DNA from: Thuidium tamariscinum
Taxonomy: Eukaryota; Streptophyta; Bryopsida; Hypnales; Thuidiaceae
Assembly (NCBI GenBank): GCA_947034885.2
Contig: OX344758.2
Coordinates: forward strand, 17,263,067 to 17,327,066
Reading direction: 5' to 3'
DNA: 64,000 nt
Shown here: in pieces, positions 49,351 through 60,839 of the stretch
How positions within the stretch are numbered: position 1 is the first letter of the stretch
How the letters are laid out: each line of letters begins with the position of its first letter
Made by a program: the position numbers and the translations under genes
Notes under the pieces: model-generated
Database searches by the model: none
What the model saw: only the letters and a program-made list of their open reading frames with translations
What the model was told of the DNA's origin: nothing

Positions 49351-50745
49351 CAGTGGGGTACCAATCAAAATGTCGTTTTTGAATTCGCAATTAGAAGAAT
49401 TTCAGTATTGCCAACTTTGAAAGACTCTTGAGAGCTCAAAAATTAGTATTTTACCACGAAAATTTTACCGCAGCATCATCTCTAAGTTAATTATATGTAT
49501 GCCAAATTTCAAGGCAAAAAGATTCACCAAGAAAAAGTTATTCAAAATCTACCAACATGGATAGAGGTGAGAAACATTTCACTACTTTCAACTTTGACAC
49601 CTTCCTAAGGATTGAGTTCTTTTTCTTTTTCCATGAAATTTTTGTCATGAAACAATCTATATGTTTTTAATATGTATAAAAAATTTCAAGTTAAAAAAAT
49701 GTGTTCATAAGAAGATATGTGAAATCTCCCAACAAGTGTTGGTTTGAGAAAATTTTCACAATTGCCAACTTTGACACCCTCCCAAGGGCTGAAATTTTGT
49801 TTCTTACCATGAATGTTTTTTCCCGAAGTCATCTCTATGTTGATAATATGTGATCTGAATTTCAAATTCAATTGAACTATCAAAAAGAAGATATACAAAA
49901 TCTCCCAACATGTGTAGTTGTGAGAAAATTTTCACTATTGCCGACTTTGACACCCTCCCAAGGGCTGAAAATTTGTCTATTTAACATGAATTTTTTTGAA
50001 TAAGATCAGATTTATGTTGATAATATATGTTCAAAATTTCAAGTTCAAAATACTTACCCAAAAAAAGATATCAAAATCTCTCAACATGTGTAGTTGTGAG
50101 GTTGAGTTTTTACATTTGTGTCAAACTTTGCTCCACAAAATAACACTATACTAAGGGCTCAAAAACTCCTCCTCACAACTACACATAGTGGGAGATTTTG
50201 TATATCTTTTTTTTGGTAATTCATTTGAACTTGAAATTTGTAATATATATTATCAACATATAGATGACTTCGGGAAAAAAATTCATGGTAAGAAACAAAA
50301 TTTTCAGCCCTTGGGAGGGTGTCAAAGTTGGCAATTGTGAAAATTTTCTCAAACCAACACTTGTTGGGAGATTTCACATATCTTCTTATGAACAAATTTT
50401 TTTAACTTGAAATTTTTTATACATATTAAAAACATATAGATTGTTTCATGACAAAAATTTCATGGAAAAAGAAAAAAACCTCAATCCTTAGAAAGGTGTC
50501 AAAGTTGAAAGTAGTGAAATGTTTCTCACCACTACCCATGTTGGTAGATTTTGAATAACTTTTTCTTGGTGAATCTTTTTGCCTTGAAATTTGGCATACA
50601 TATAATTAATTTAGAGATGATATTGTGGTAAAAATTTTGTGGTAAAACACCAATTTTTGAGCTCTCGAGAGGCTTTCAAAGTTGGCAATACTGAAATTTT
50701 TCTCATTGCGAATTCAAAAATGACATTTTGATTGGAACCTCACTG
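49351..50745. mobile_element. 1.4-kb near-palindromic TIR element built from about 180-bp repeats
   Basis: Ends are CAGTGGGGTACCAATCAAAA and, inverted, CAGTGAGGTTCCAATCAAAA, each flanked by TA, as for pogo-like Tc1/mariner insertions. The complementarity continues inward over most of the element, not only at the tips. Within the left arm, a block like GCCAACTTTGACACCCTCCC recurs at about 49396, 49588, 49763 and 49940. The right arm carries its reverse complement at about 50315, 50490 and 50670. A short inner hairpin (GTGTAGTTGTGAGG at about 50090; CCTCACAACTACAC at 50170) marks the centre. No coding frame. Confidence 0.75.
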
Positions 50746-52827
50746 TACTTTATACCTTCTTATAGTATTCATGCCTTTTTACAATGCTTATGCTTTTTTT
50801 CCCAAAGTGTTTAAAAAAAAACAAAAAAACAACAAGCCAATGTATACACCTATAAGATGGAGTTCAACATCAAAGGAAAATCATAGAAAATTCTCTAAAT
50901 AGGAAAACCAAGAAAGTATCAAATTTTAATTTTTTAAATAATATAATTAATAATAAATAATAATAATAAATCAATTAATTTCTATTTATAACAAATTTAT
51001 TGGGATGGTTATATTCAATTAAAAAAACACCACAATAGTTTTTCTTACATATTTTAAAATACAAGTAGAAAAAGGCTCATTTTGTAGACTTCTACATAGC
51101 TTATATTTATTTATTTTTAGAAATTCTTTGAACAGTAGCTAAAAATATACTACAAGACCATCTCATCTAAATTTTAACTCCAAAATTTGTTTTTCTGGAT
51201 ACTAATTTGTTAAAAAAAAATTAGCAAGTGCAATACAAAATTAGTAGATATTTTTATTTTAAACTACTTTAAGAAAATTATAAAAAGCATTTAACACTCA
51301 TAAATACCTTTTTTATACTTTTGAAGTCATTAGGAGCTAGGGCATAAGATAAATTGCCAAAAAATTAATCAACTATAATTGTGTGTTAAAAATAATAAAG
51401 GTGTTTCTAATCACCCTTCAACTAGTTATGTTTCTAATCTATACAACAAAATCAATGAGGGCAAGACATGTAAATTTTATTAACATGACCATCATATTTC
51501 AAGTTATGTTTTAATGCAAGAAGTCTTACCAATATACTTGGAGAATCTTAAAGACAAGTTGATGAAGGACTTCATATGAATGAGTAGAATATTCCATAGC
51601 TATCCTTTGTAATGACTCAAATTTGGAGCTCTAAATCCAAATTAGAAGGCATACACTTTGCATTAGGCAAGCACCCCTAAGCCACCACTTTTATTACCAT
51701 AGATAATTCCTCTTAGTTATTGGATTGATAAAACTTTTACATTTTTTAATTGGCAAGTGGTAGGAGATTTCAAAGCACTAAATAATACATCATTTGGACA
51801 AAATATGCAAAAGTTTAGAATAGTCAAAGCATTTATGGTAGATTTTGTGAAACAATTTCTTCAAAGAATAGGTACATATTGATTTTGAAGATGTACACAC
51901 TGTGATCACTTTGTCAAAGTGACTTTAAAATGACCCTACCTTAACCCTTAAACGCCGAGGCAAACATCTTGATCTAATAAATGACAAATAATCTTCCTTT
52001 ATAGGACAAAAGTACAACTATTCATCCTCGATATTAGGGATGAAAAGGGTAGATCTTCTCTAGTACTTTGAATTCCAATGAGTATATTTCGCTTATTCCA
52101 ACTAGATGATGTCACACAATATCAAAATGCATGATTTCCATGGCCACCAGTCCGTCATTCAAGTATTAAACAAAATATTTTCTGTGATTGTTGTTTTACG
52201 GCGGTCAATGGTGTACTTCGTACATACTAAAAGAAACTCCATCATGAAACGAATTTTTACTAAAGATAAGTTCCATGTATCGAACTCTAGCCCCTAAGAA
52301 AACATAAGTCCCACAGACAGTACACTTTCATCATGAAATGAGCTAGCTCGTAGCTTTGTAGCTGCAAATACAAATGAGACAAAGCCTGTCATAGCATAAC
52401 TGCTTAATTTAGAGTACTTTTTTGACCTTCATGCTACAATTTAGCTCCAATCTATAGGGCTCATGTTTTTCATGTTTGATACTGTAGTGCAAGAGGTATG
52501 ATGCCCATCCTGATCACTATTAGACGTACCAGAACAGAAGCCCGAATTACAATTCCTGACAGGAGATCTAAGTTAGAGAAAGGCAAAGGCCAACAAGAAC
52601 AAAAGAATCATAACGTTGACAATAAAACCATTGTGAATGAAGAGTCTGTTAGAAGTTGGCTTAGTTTTACTAAGTACTCCGTATAAACTACACCACCACA
52701 TGAGCAACACATACTTACAGATACATATGACTTTTCATTTAGAAGCGTGTCCCCTGTGAAGCTCTTGTCATGATGAACATACTGTATGTACAAATATAAC
52801 TGTGGACATAGACATAAAGCCTTGTAA
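50746..52827. other. AT-rich intergenic
   Basis: No gene recognised. AT-rich to about 52090, then gene-like composition toward the exon candidate at 52828. A TTAACCCTTAAACGCC block near 51951 resembles an end of the TTAACCCC family but has no partner. Confidence 0.4.
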
Positions 52828-53280
52828 TCAGTCTTTACAGTAGTTCTTAAAGTACACTTTAGCTACTGTGAACTCAAAGCACAATCCCACTGGAATGAAT
52901 TGAAACTCAAGAGTAGCTTTCTTCGTATAAGAGCTGCAACACCAGCCCAGTGACAGGAAGCTACAGTAAGGAAGTAACATGCGAGATAACTGATCATGTG
53001 TTTTTCTCTTTTGAACAAACGGTACTAGTGTGATACCGCAGGCTCTCACCTTTGCTTTTGTGTTGACGTGGCAGATGCCAGTCTCATCAGGCCGTCTCGA
53101 CTTGGTATACCCGGCTCCAAGTTTGGATGCACAGATGGATACAAGCAATTCAGCAGTGCCAGGTGGTTGACGAGATGGCCCAAAGCTTGCAGTTGTGGAT
53201 ATGCTGGCCCGTATTTTCCCACCCCAAGACTTGATATGGATTACGTTGGCTACAGGAGTACGATTGTACGAAGAAAGCTC
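52828..53280 (-). CDS. unrecognised coding-like exon
   Basis: On the minus strand one frame is open for 151 codons from an AG acceptor (TTTGAAG..AATCCTAG before 53280) to a TGA at 52828. It reads ELSSYNRTPVANVIHIKSWG, then KIRASISTTASFGPSRQPPG, TAELLVSICASKLGAGYTK and RRPDETGICHVNTKAK. A donor (GTGAGA) at 53049 would end a 231-bp exon after HVNTKAK in phase; otherwise it is terminal. I do not recognise the family and found no partner exon. It lies 380 bp downstream of the alpha/beta hydrolase stop on the same strand, so it might instead be hydrolase 3' flank. Confidence 0.3.
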   Translation of the reverse strand, partial: ELSSYNRTPVANVIHIKSWGGKIRASISTTASFGPSRQPPGTAELLVSICASKLGAGYTKSRRPDETGICHVNTKAKVRACGITLVPFVQKRKTHDQLSRMLLPYCSFLSLGWCCSSYTKKATLEFQFIPVGLCFEFTVAKVYFKNYCKD

Positions 53281-53658
53281 CTAGGATTGCTTCCAGGACT
53301 TCAAACAGACCAGCAAGGTCCCGACTCTGCGTCAAAAGACACAACAGCAGATATTCGGAAATTAATCAATGCAAGGAGCTAGAAATTGCCACTGAAGTAG
53401 CAAATCTAAACGAATAAATGCTATCACATGGAGAGTGCCTTTCGTTTTAACCTTCAAATGCAAGGCTTTGCGATTTAGAGAGGTCAAAATAAGCATGATT
53501 TTGGAAAAACACCTGAGTTCTGTTTCATTTGCTCTTAGCAACAACCAAAAAACTCAAAAGTAATTCTCACTATGGTCACTTGGGTGAGATCCTTATTTGC
53601 AATTACCTTAATGATGATGACCAAAAACGCATGACACCAGACATGCATGCCCGAATTC

Positions 53659-54935
53659 TCACAGTGAAGCTCGGAGCTGAGGATACTTGGGACTGGCTCG
53701 GACGAAATCCACAATCAGTTTCGCAATTTCGTCCTGCTGCAGCTTAAAGTTGTGATCAGCGCCATCGATGATATGCACATTGCTGTTCCGGATCCTTTTG
53801 CCAAACTCGTTGGCATCTTCAGCAGGTACAGTCGCGTCGGCTGAGCCATGAATGTTAAGCACTCTGCAATGTTCAGGAATTTCAATACATGCTTTGTGCA
53901 TGTCGGTTGCGAACCTCTCCTCCATGTCGCTCATCGACACACGAAACTCAAACTTGCCAGATCTGTTGAATACGTCTAAGAAGCCCTCGTCTTTCAGCTT
54001 CTGCACTCCCTTCTTTCCACGAAGTCGTGCCTCGTAGCCTGGTGAAAAAGCACAAAAGTCAATCAGGGGGTGACTTCACAGAAGAAAGAAAGTTGCATAA
54101 CCTGATCCCGTCTCCTATACTGACTCCGGTTACCAACAACAACTCTCTTGCAAGCAACACGTGGTTGGTCTTCAATTAGCAAGTTGGGAGTAAGAATTCA
54201 TGACTTGGCCAATAACATCTACGGTCACTCACCTTTGAATGGAAAAGGCATTGTCTACTGCCCTTTCAATAGTGGTCTACAACCTCCCATCTTCAGTTGA
54301 ACGATCGCATGATAAACCATCCGATACATTGAGTGATACAACAGTTCGATCTCAATAGAATTTGGCTTTAGTAGTATCCACAGAGATCTCTCCACTAAGC
54401 TCGATTGTGTGATCGAAAGCACACTCCTACATATTGGTCAAAATGATTGCAAATAGTATCCACAACCTCAGCCTACCACCATGCGTTAAAAACACTAACC
54501 TCTGGTCAAGTCGAATCTCCCACAAATATTGACAATGCTCCCAGTATCGCCATACTTGGACTCATACAGCACGACGGCGTTGCCTCCTTTGCTATGACCA
54601 ATCAAAGAGAGGATTCGCCAGTGGCGGAAACGCCAGTAATTCACGACGGATCGTATGTCTTCCGCCTCACGCCAATAGCTTCCATACGAGAATTCTCCGT
54701 CGCTCTCGCCGTTGCCGGTGAAATCAAATCTGTAGGTGCTAATCCCGACTCCTGTAAGTGCCTTTGAAACTGAGAGTAGAGTTGGATCCTGCTTCGAGGA
54801 TCGGAACCCATGGCAAAGGATGCAGAGGTCTTTCGACCCTACGTCATCGAGCTCGCCCACCAATTTCAATCCTTTTAGGTTCAAGATCGTCACTTTTGAA
54901 TGCTTCACATTGGAGCCGATGTCTCCAATCGCCAT
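53659..54935 (-). CDS. alpha/beta-hydrolase (serine aminopeptidase S33-like)
   Basis: Two exons, 54935-54500 and 54038-53659, join to 271 residues. The ATG at 54935 (MAIGDIGSN) is chosen; the longer open frame upstream has only GTG. Fold landmarks in order: oxyanion strand LCILCHGFRSSK (His42-Gly43), RFDFTGNGES (71-78), nucleophile elbow IGHSKGGNA with Ser115, then GSADATVP with Asp213 and DGADHNF with His241. The full catalytic triad is therefore present. No signal or membrane segment is evident, so a soluble cytosolic or organellar enzyme is likely. Plant relatives are annotated simply as alpha/beta hydrolases of the S33/Hydrolase_4 type; the substrate (an ester or amide) is unknown. Length is normal for the group. 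Confidence 0.88.
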
Positions 54936-56100
54936 GGATAAGAACACTAATCCTCGACAACTCTAGAAATAGTGTAACAATTGAATCGTGAACACTTTAA
55001 TCCTTCCACACAACCTGCGAGTCCACAGCACAAATTTCCTTTCTGAGAAATCTGAGCACAAGAACAGCAGAACGTTAGGTCTACAAAACCGTACCAAAAT
55101 TTTCTGTCCCTCTCAACAAAAGTGAGTCGATTTACGAAAAAGTTACAAGTCTTCAAATTAGAAATGGTATCACCAGAAATGAACTCTACTGAGTGCATCC
55201 GTTGCAATGCGTTCCCCTTTATCAGCAAGGTCATTTGACGGGAGAGAGTGTAAGCAGGGAAGCACGAGCGTGGAAAAAAAACAGGTGCGAGGCTGCACCT
55301 TTGCTTATTGCTTCAACAGAAAAAAGAAAACTGAAAAGGGACAATTCAGAGATCTAACATAAACTGGCAAAATGGCATTGGAACACATAACAGGGCGGGG
55401 AATATATGACGCCTGTGCCTAAATTACAGTGTGAAATTGATGCATAAAAGCCTTCAATTTGAACCCAAGCGTTTGAATGCAACTTTTTTATTAGATCTTT
55501 TAATAAGTACAAATCAGGTAATGTCCTTTTCCAGCTCTTTCAATCAAAATCGCCTGGTTTGACCACAACACTACAGTAGCTTTTACACAAACCCCACACG
55601 CAGTTGAGTTCTCTTTCCAGTTAGTCAAGGTACAAATATTGAAGCCCGACGAGGATAAGCGAAAGCAACAGAATATGACCGTACAGTAGTCCATAGCACA
55701 CGAAAGACATGACTTACATTTTAAAACCATAGCTGTCATCAGGTGGCTCACAAGTCCAGGCAATCATTCTGCCATTACATCACCAACCTCGTATGTTATA
55801 ACTAGACCAATTCACCAACCGAGATGGTAGGGCCCAAAGCTCACATGCAAAATCAAAGAAATTGAAGCTACAAAAGGGGTGGCCATTACCTTTCTCATGA
55901 CCTAATTATTCCGCTATTTCACAATTTGAAGTCGGGACCGCACATGACTTCCCTGCAAGGCGTAATCATGTACAGTTAAAACGCTAAACCCTAGACCTTC
56001 GAAGTTCAGACACGAAATCATAATTCTCAACTCATCAACACCCGCAACACGTTAGTTCTACACTCAGAAAGTCCAAAAAGGAAACATAAAATAAAATACC
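54936..56100 (-). other. upstream region of the hydrolase gene
   Basis: Gene-like composition throughout; probably leader, leader intron or promoter of the hydrolase gene and 3' flank of the small gene at 56101. An AG-bounded block at 55927-55975 could serve as an alternative last exon for that small gene (it would add GKSCAVPTSNCEIAE after EVA). No other exon was recognised. Confidence 0.35.
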
Positions 56101-56502
56101 TCATTTAAATTCGTTTCTCACGAATGTCGCGAGTATCCGAATTATCAAACCTTCAAGGAAGTTAACAGAAGAGAAATTGAAAAGTGTGCTCCAATTGTTC
56201 AATGGGATAGATATGCATTTAGAACAAACATCATGAACCATTCACTGATACTTACTTACCTGCGACTTCGATTTCAAAAGCATCACGCAATTTCTTGCCG
56301 AACTCACAAAGCTTCTTCGGCCGGGAGCTACTCCACATTTCCTGAATCATTCAATTAGCCATTGTATACATAAATCTCCACCGATTCTCCTGAAAATTGG
56401 AGCTCTGAACAGGAAAACTCTTACGTGTTCCAAAAGAATCCAGTCTAAAGGGAAATTACAAAGGGAGAAATTATTGAAGTGGCGAGTTTCGAGCTCCGGC
56501 AT
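56101..56502 (-). CDS. predicted small spliced protein, 69 residues, unknown
   Basis: Three short exons on the minus strand join in frame: 56502-56425, 56341-56260 and 56150-56101. Donors are GTAAGA and GTAAGT; acceptors follow ..GATTCAG and ..CTTGAAG. The product starts MPELETRHFNNFSLCNFPLD, continues WILLEHEMWSSSRPKKLCEF and GKKLRDAFEIEVAG, and ends LIIRILATFVRNEFK. It is dense in aromatic and charged residues, with an amphipathic or hydrophobic C-terminal helix. Each exon is too short to show up as a long ORF. I do not recognise the family. It may be the head-to-tail neighbour of the hydrolase gene, or an upstream part of its transcript; direct splicing into the hydrolase frame is out of phase. 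Gene status is inferred from splice signals and composition only. Confidence 0.4.
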
Positions 56503-56635
56503 TGCTTGTGGAATTCTTGCAGTACTGCGGTAAAAGAGGCATCGCCATTTGCTTGACCAACTCTGCTTGGAAAGCGGATATGTCCCTCTGCACTGTCACC
56601 CGCAGGTTCTCAAACGGGTATAGGGAGATGGTCAT

Positions 56636-58069
56636 CTGAGAACAGATGACAGTCTCTCATTGGAGAGGAGAGGCATGTTATTTTTCTAAACATTTTCTAA
56701 ACATGGGGATTGCTTTAGCGTCGCCAAAGCTCTTCTTTTTAGACCCTTGAATGAGCATACTTTGACCAAGATTCAATCTCTTGCCTTTAGAAACACGAAA
56801 GTTGGAGGTCATTAGAGTTAATTTTAAAGTTTACTCCATTGGAGACAAGGAGCAGGAGTTTGGAAAAAATAGAAGACAAAATTCCTTGGAGTATCAAAAA
56901 CTGAGGTTTAAAGGAGTTGGGTGTCATGTTTCTTTTTACTATTCTCAATTATACCTCCCTTTTAACATCCCTATTTCAAACTAGGGTTTCTCTTACAATT
57001 AACTCTATTATGGGAAACAACATTCCTTGACATTATTGAAAATGAGTATGTTATTTTTCATAATGAGATTCTACTTTCACATTTATCTAATCTATAAACT
57101 ATATAGTCACTACGAAAATAAGAATTTAGTAAAGGTGACATTATTAAATATAATTTATTATGATTGGATCTTCTTTTGACAAATCCAATTCACTTTAGCA
57201 TGCATTATTTAGATATGATATGAATATATAATGAATTTTTGAGTACAGTCTTAAGGTATTCCAGAATCCAATATTAAACTCTATTAGATTCTCATGTTTT
57301 GATTGTGTACATCTTGTATCATCAATATTCTCAATTTTTGTGATACTCTTTGGTGTCAATGTAGGTATTTGATTTTGGAAAGCTTGAATTATGTGTGTAC
57401 AAACCTAAATATTTGACATCCTTTTTAGATTAAGTGTGACAAAACAAGACCTATCACCAAGTTATTTACTAGAAAATAAACCAACAAGTGCATTTTGCAT
57501 TTCTACATTGATTTTGAAAGTCACCATTGGCTACTCTTTGGCCTTAGAATTCTAAAAGAATAAGAATTTATAACATTTTACATCCAATATAGGGTCTCTT
57601 TTGGCTATAAATGCATTATCTTTTGCTAGATACTTGAGAGGAATTTATCAATTAATTCAAGAACTGTAGTTGAATGAAGAGCCATGTAAGATATTTTTGT
57701 TCATTATAGAGGGATCCATTTTAAGGATTCAAAAGGGGCTTGGCTACCTTAGCTAAAAACAATGTTATGTTGAAACTAACAAAAATTTATTGAATATATG
57801 AACCAATAAAAGGGCTGTCTTTGAAGATGCTTTTTGCTATTGGCTCTTATTATTATTAAAGTGGTCAAATTTTCATATTTTCTTTCTAGCAAGTAAAAAG
57901 AGATTCAATGCACCAAAAAATGCAACATTTAAATATTGTATGCTAAAGTTATGAAAGGTCAAAGTAATCTTGACAAAAGTTCTAAACTTGTTTCCTATAC
58001 ACACATATATGTATAATTTGGAGATGTATATAGAGTGATGATGGCAAGTTTGGGACTATTTTCAAATTT
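56636..58069. other. intergenic, AT-rich
   Basis: Gene-like sequence ends near 56780, then about 1.3 kb is AT-rich without recognised genes or terminal repeats. Confidence 0.4.
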
Positions 58070-58530
58070 ACAAAAGTTTCAAAATTCAATAACTTTCTCA
58101 TTGGGAGTCCGAATGTCATGATACCAAGCTCGTCCATCCTTCCTTGTCAAGGGCCATTTGATGGTACCAAGAACACAAGTAGAGGCATGTGGTTGGAGAG
58201 ATCTCTACATAACAAACAAACAAATAAACAAAACAATACAAAAAACTTATCTTAAGGTATAGGCTTGTATGCCCTATGTCGTTGCAAAAATAAAAAAATA
58301 AAAATACTTTTCTAATTTTTTAATTCATTAAAACTTTGAAATTCAATAACTTTCTCACCACAAGTCTAAATACCATAAAACAAAGCTTGTGCACTCTTCT
58401 TCATAGAGTGCTTTTTTACTGTACTAAGCATATTAAGCATGCGATTGGGGAAAACAAAAAAAACAAAAAAAATTCATGAAGATCTCAATGTAACAAACAA
58501 ATAAACAACCTATCTTAATGTATAGATAAT
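58070..58530. repeat. tandem pair of about 250-bp dispersed repeat
   Basis: Two blocks (about 58075-58265 and 58325-58530) share AAATTCAATAACTTTCTCA, a CATAAAACAAAGCTTGTGCA-like segment, and CTTATCTTAA.GTATAG. Fragments of the same repeat occur at 6340-6600 and 6800-6960. Nature unknown; no terminal inverted repeat was found. Confidence 0.5.
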
Positions 58531-58639
58531 TAACTCAAAATATCATCCATTATCCACAAGAACCTTGAAAATCATCCATTGGTCACTTTTGGGCCTTTTT
58601 CAGTTAAATGGTTTAGTTAAAAAAGTTACCCGAAATTGA

Positions 58640-58880
58640 GTAGTGGGTAGTAGGGGGCTAGGATGAACTGGCCCCCTTGCTCTCCACACTAAGTCATTCC
58701 AAGGGTACAAGAGTAAAAATAAAATAAAAACATTTTGAGCCCGTATAATTCACCTAATACACTCATTTTTTGCTAATGGGGGCCTTTGATTGCAAATATA
58801 GAATCAGAATTTTGCAAATTTTATCATGCGTGGAAAATAAAAAATTTCAGCGTTTTCCCGAGTGGGAGGGCGAGGTCACC
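58640..58880. repeat. single copy of the 8213-8662 repeat, inverted
   Basis: It begins CTGGCCCCCTTGCTCTCCAC and AAGTCATTCCAAGGG, the reverse of the unit ends at 8440 and 8660, followed by AGAATCAGAATTTTGCAAAT and TTTATCATG in matching order. One unit rather than two. Confidence 0.55.
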
Positions 58881-60839
58881 CCGGCCTACTACAGTAGAGA
58901 GGCAAGCAATAATGGCTGACCTGCCCAGAAAGAAAAAAATCCAAAGTGCCAAACCCACTCGGGCAGCGGGCAGCGCCGACCCCCCTTCCTTTCCACGTAT
59001 AATGCATTCCAGCTTTCCACTTCTTCTTCCTCCCCCGTCTTGTTGCCGTACAGCCTTTCCTCTTCCTCCCAATCTCGCTCCTCTCATTCCCCTTTGTCCA
59101 ATTTCCCATTCCCACACCCCCATTGATCTCCATTTGGGTCCTTCGCTGTGGCAATTTCAAAGGTGAGAGGCTTCCAACGACACCAATATCGAGCTTTGTC
59201 GCATTCTGTGGTGTTTAAGAGAGTCTGTGCGTTGGGTTACAGGTGTTTGTAGTTACGGGTTCCTGATGGCCAGTTGAGTGCGAAGAGAATGCACAGACGG
59301 GATCAGTTTCAGGTTTAGATACGGATTTCGAGAGCTATCCGTTGGTGGAGTGAAAGAATTGCCATAGGGAGTGGAGTTCGTGTTTGGGCATCGCCATTGG
59401 AGCTTGCGTTTCTGGTGATTGTGGGGATAGTTGGCTTGGCTTGACTTGGTGAGCTCACTGTCGGGGGGAGTGTGGAGATTCTTGGGTAAGATCTTTGGTT
59501 GGGGAGATGTTAGGGTTGATTTTGACGTTTTGAGTTACGGCTTCCTTAGGCCAGTTGATTGGGGCGATATTTCACATTGGGACTGGTTTTAGGTTTTGAT
59601 GTTGGCTTTTGAGAGCTCTTCGTTGGTTGGGTGAGAGAATTGCAATAGGATTCGAGTTCGTTTTTGGGCATCGCCTTTAATGAGCTTGCATTTCTGGTGG
59701 TTGTGGGATGGTTGGCTTGGCGAGCCTAGAGTTTGGGTGTGTGTGGTGGGATCAGATTCTTGGGAAGGATCTTTCGTTGGTGAGATGTTAGGGTTGGATT
59801 GACGTTTTTTGAGGGACATTTACGAGCTGTGAATGTTTGGTCAAGGGCATGGGCGATGGAATTTCTATTTGGGTTTGCTGGAATCATTTGATCTTGATGT
59901 TTCGTGCTTGGTCAGGTTTCTTGGTGCTTGTGTTCTGGAGTCATGGAAGGTCTTGACGTGGGGGATTGGAGGGGGATTTAGTGTTGACTAGGTATTTTTT
60001 GGAGCTGATCAATGTGTCGTAATGTTGACTGAACTTTATTATTTATTATTTTATTTTTGTACGTTTGTTTTTTCTGAGGAGGTTTTGCATTAGTGAAGTG
60101 TGTGGGGTTCTTAACATTTTCGGGAAAGGAGTTTCGTGTTTTTAACGCCTTGAGCTCCACTGATAATTCAAGGAAGAATCAGGGTAGCATAGATACCCTG
60201 GGATCTTCTTTCTTTTGCACAGATCCCTCGCATCTTAGATTTCAAGATTTTTAGTATTGGTACTTTATCGATTATTATTGGCCAGTGTTGTTACTGCCAA
60301 TATGCAGAGCAAAGAGTGGGTAGTCAATAGATTGTCGGAATACTTTTTAGTAGTAGCAATCTTCATTTTTTAGTTGTGACCTAAATTAGTATTCTTGACC
60401 TGAAAAATCGTTGTCTTGGTTGCTTGGTTGCAACGCGAACAGAATACCTAACGGCCCTAATATGCTTGCATTTTGATTGTGAACTGCATTTCGTTTGCAT
60501 GGACCTGTTAGTGGGAAATTGCGATCTGAGGTAAAGGAAGTGTTTCTTTGAAGTCGTGATGATTGAATAATGTGTTTTTATGAGTTTCTGTGATATCGAG
60601 TGGGTTGAAATCATGCAGTGAGTGGTGGTGCCCATCTTACAAGAAAATGACTATGTCTCTGGGCGGCGGAGATCACGAGGAGCAGAGTAACTTGTCACCG
60701 CCCAGTTGCATTGCTGGGTAGCGATTTATGAAAGAAGAATTGCTGGCTCTCGGCTGCCATTTCAAGCGAGATTTGATGATGATGATTCTTCTTCATTGGA
60801 GTTAAGAGCTATAGCCTCTTAGTTTAAAGATTTTAAACA
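58881..60839 (+). promoter_or_regulatory. leader exon and leader intron of the EXO70 gene
   Basis: A pyrimidine-rich, gene-like segment at about 58970-59162 ends at a GTGAGA donor (59163) and fits a non-coding first exon. The following 1.6 kb, G/T-rich on this strand, fits a leader intron before the start codon at 60840. A frame at 58786-59166 reads through this segment but shows no family resemblance. Confidence 0.5.
59252..59815 (+). repeat. about 285-bp tandem duplication in the EXO70 leader intron
   Basis: Units at about 59252-59534 and 59535-59815 share GAGTTACGG..TCCT, GGCCAGTTGA, TTTGGGCATCGCC, GCTTGC.TTTCTGGTG, GATAGTTGGCTTGG-like and GAGATGTTAGGGTTG in order. Divergence is moderate. 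Confidence 0.7.

Noticed and set aside
53068-53382. 104-codon plus-strand frame opposite the 52828-53280 exon candidate
   Set aside because: The minus-strand frame is longer and has splice borders; only one is likely to be real and the plus-strand peptide looks less natural.
58786-59166. 126-codon frame upstream of EXO70
   Set aside because: Proline-rich translation of a pyrimidine-rich leader exon; no start context or family support, and it ends at a donor site.
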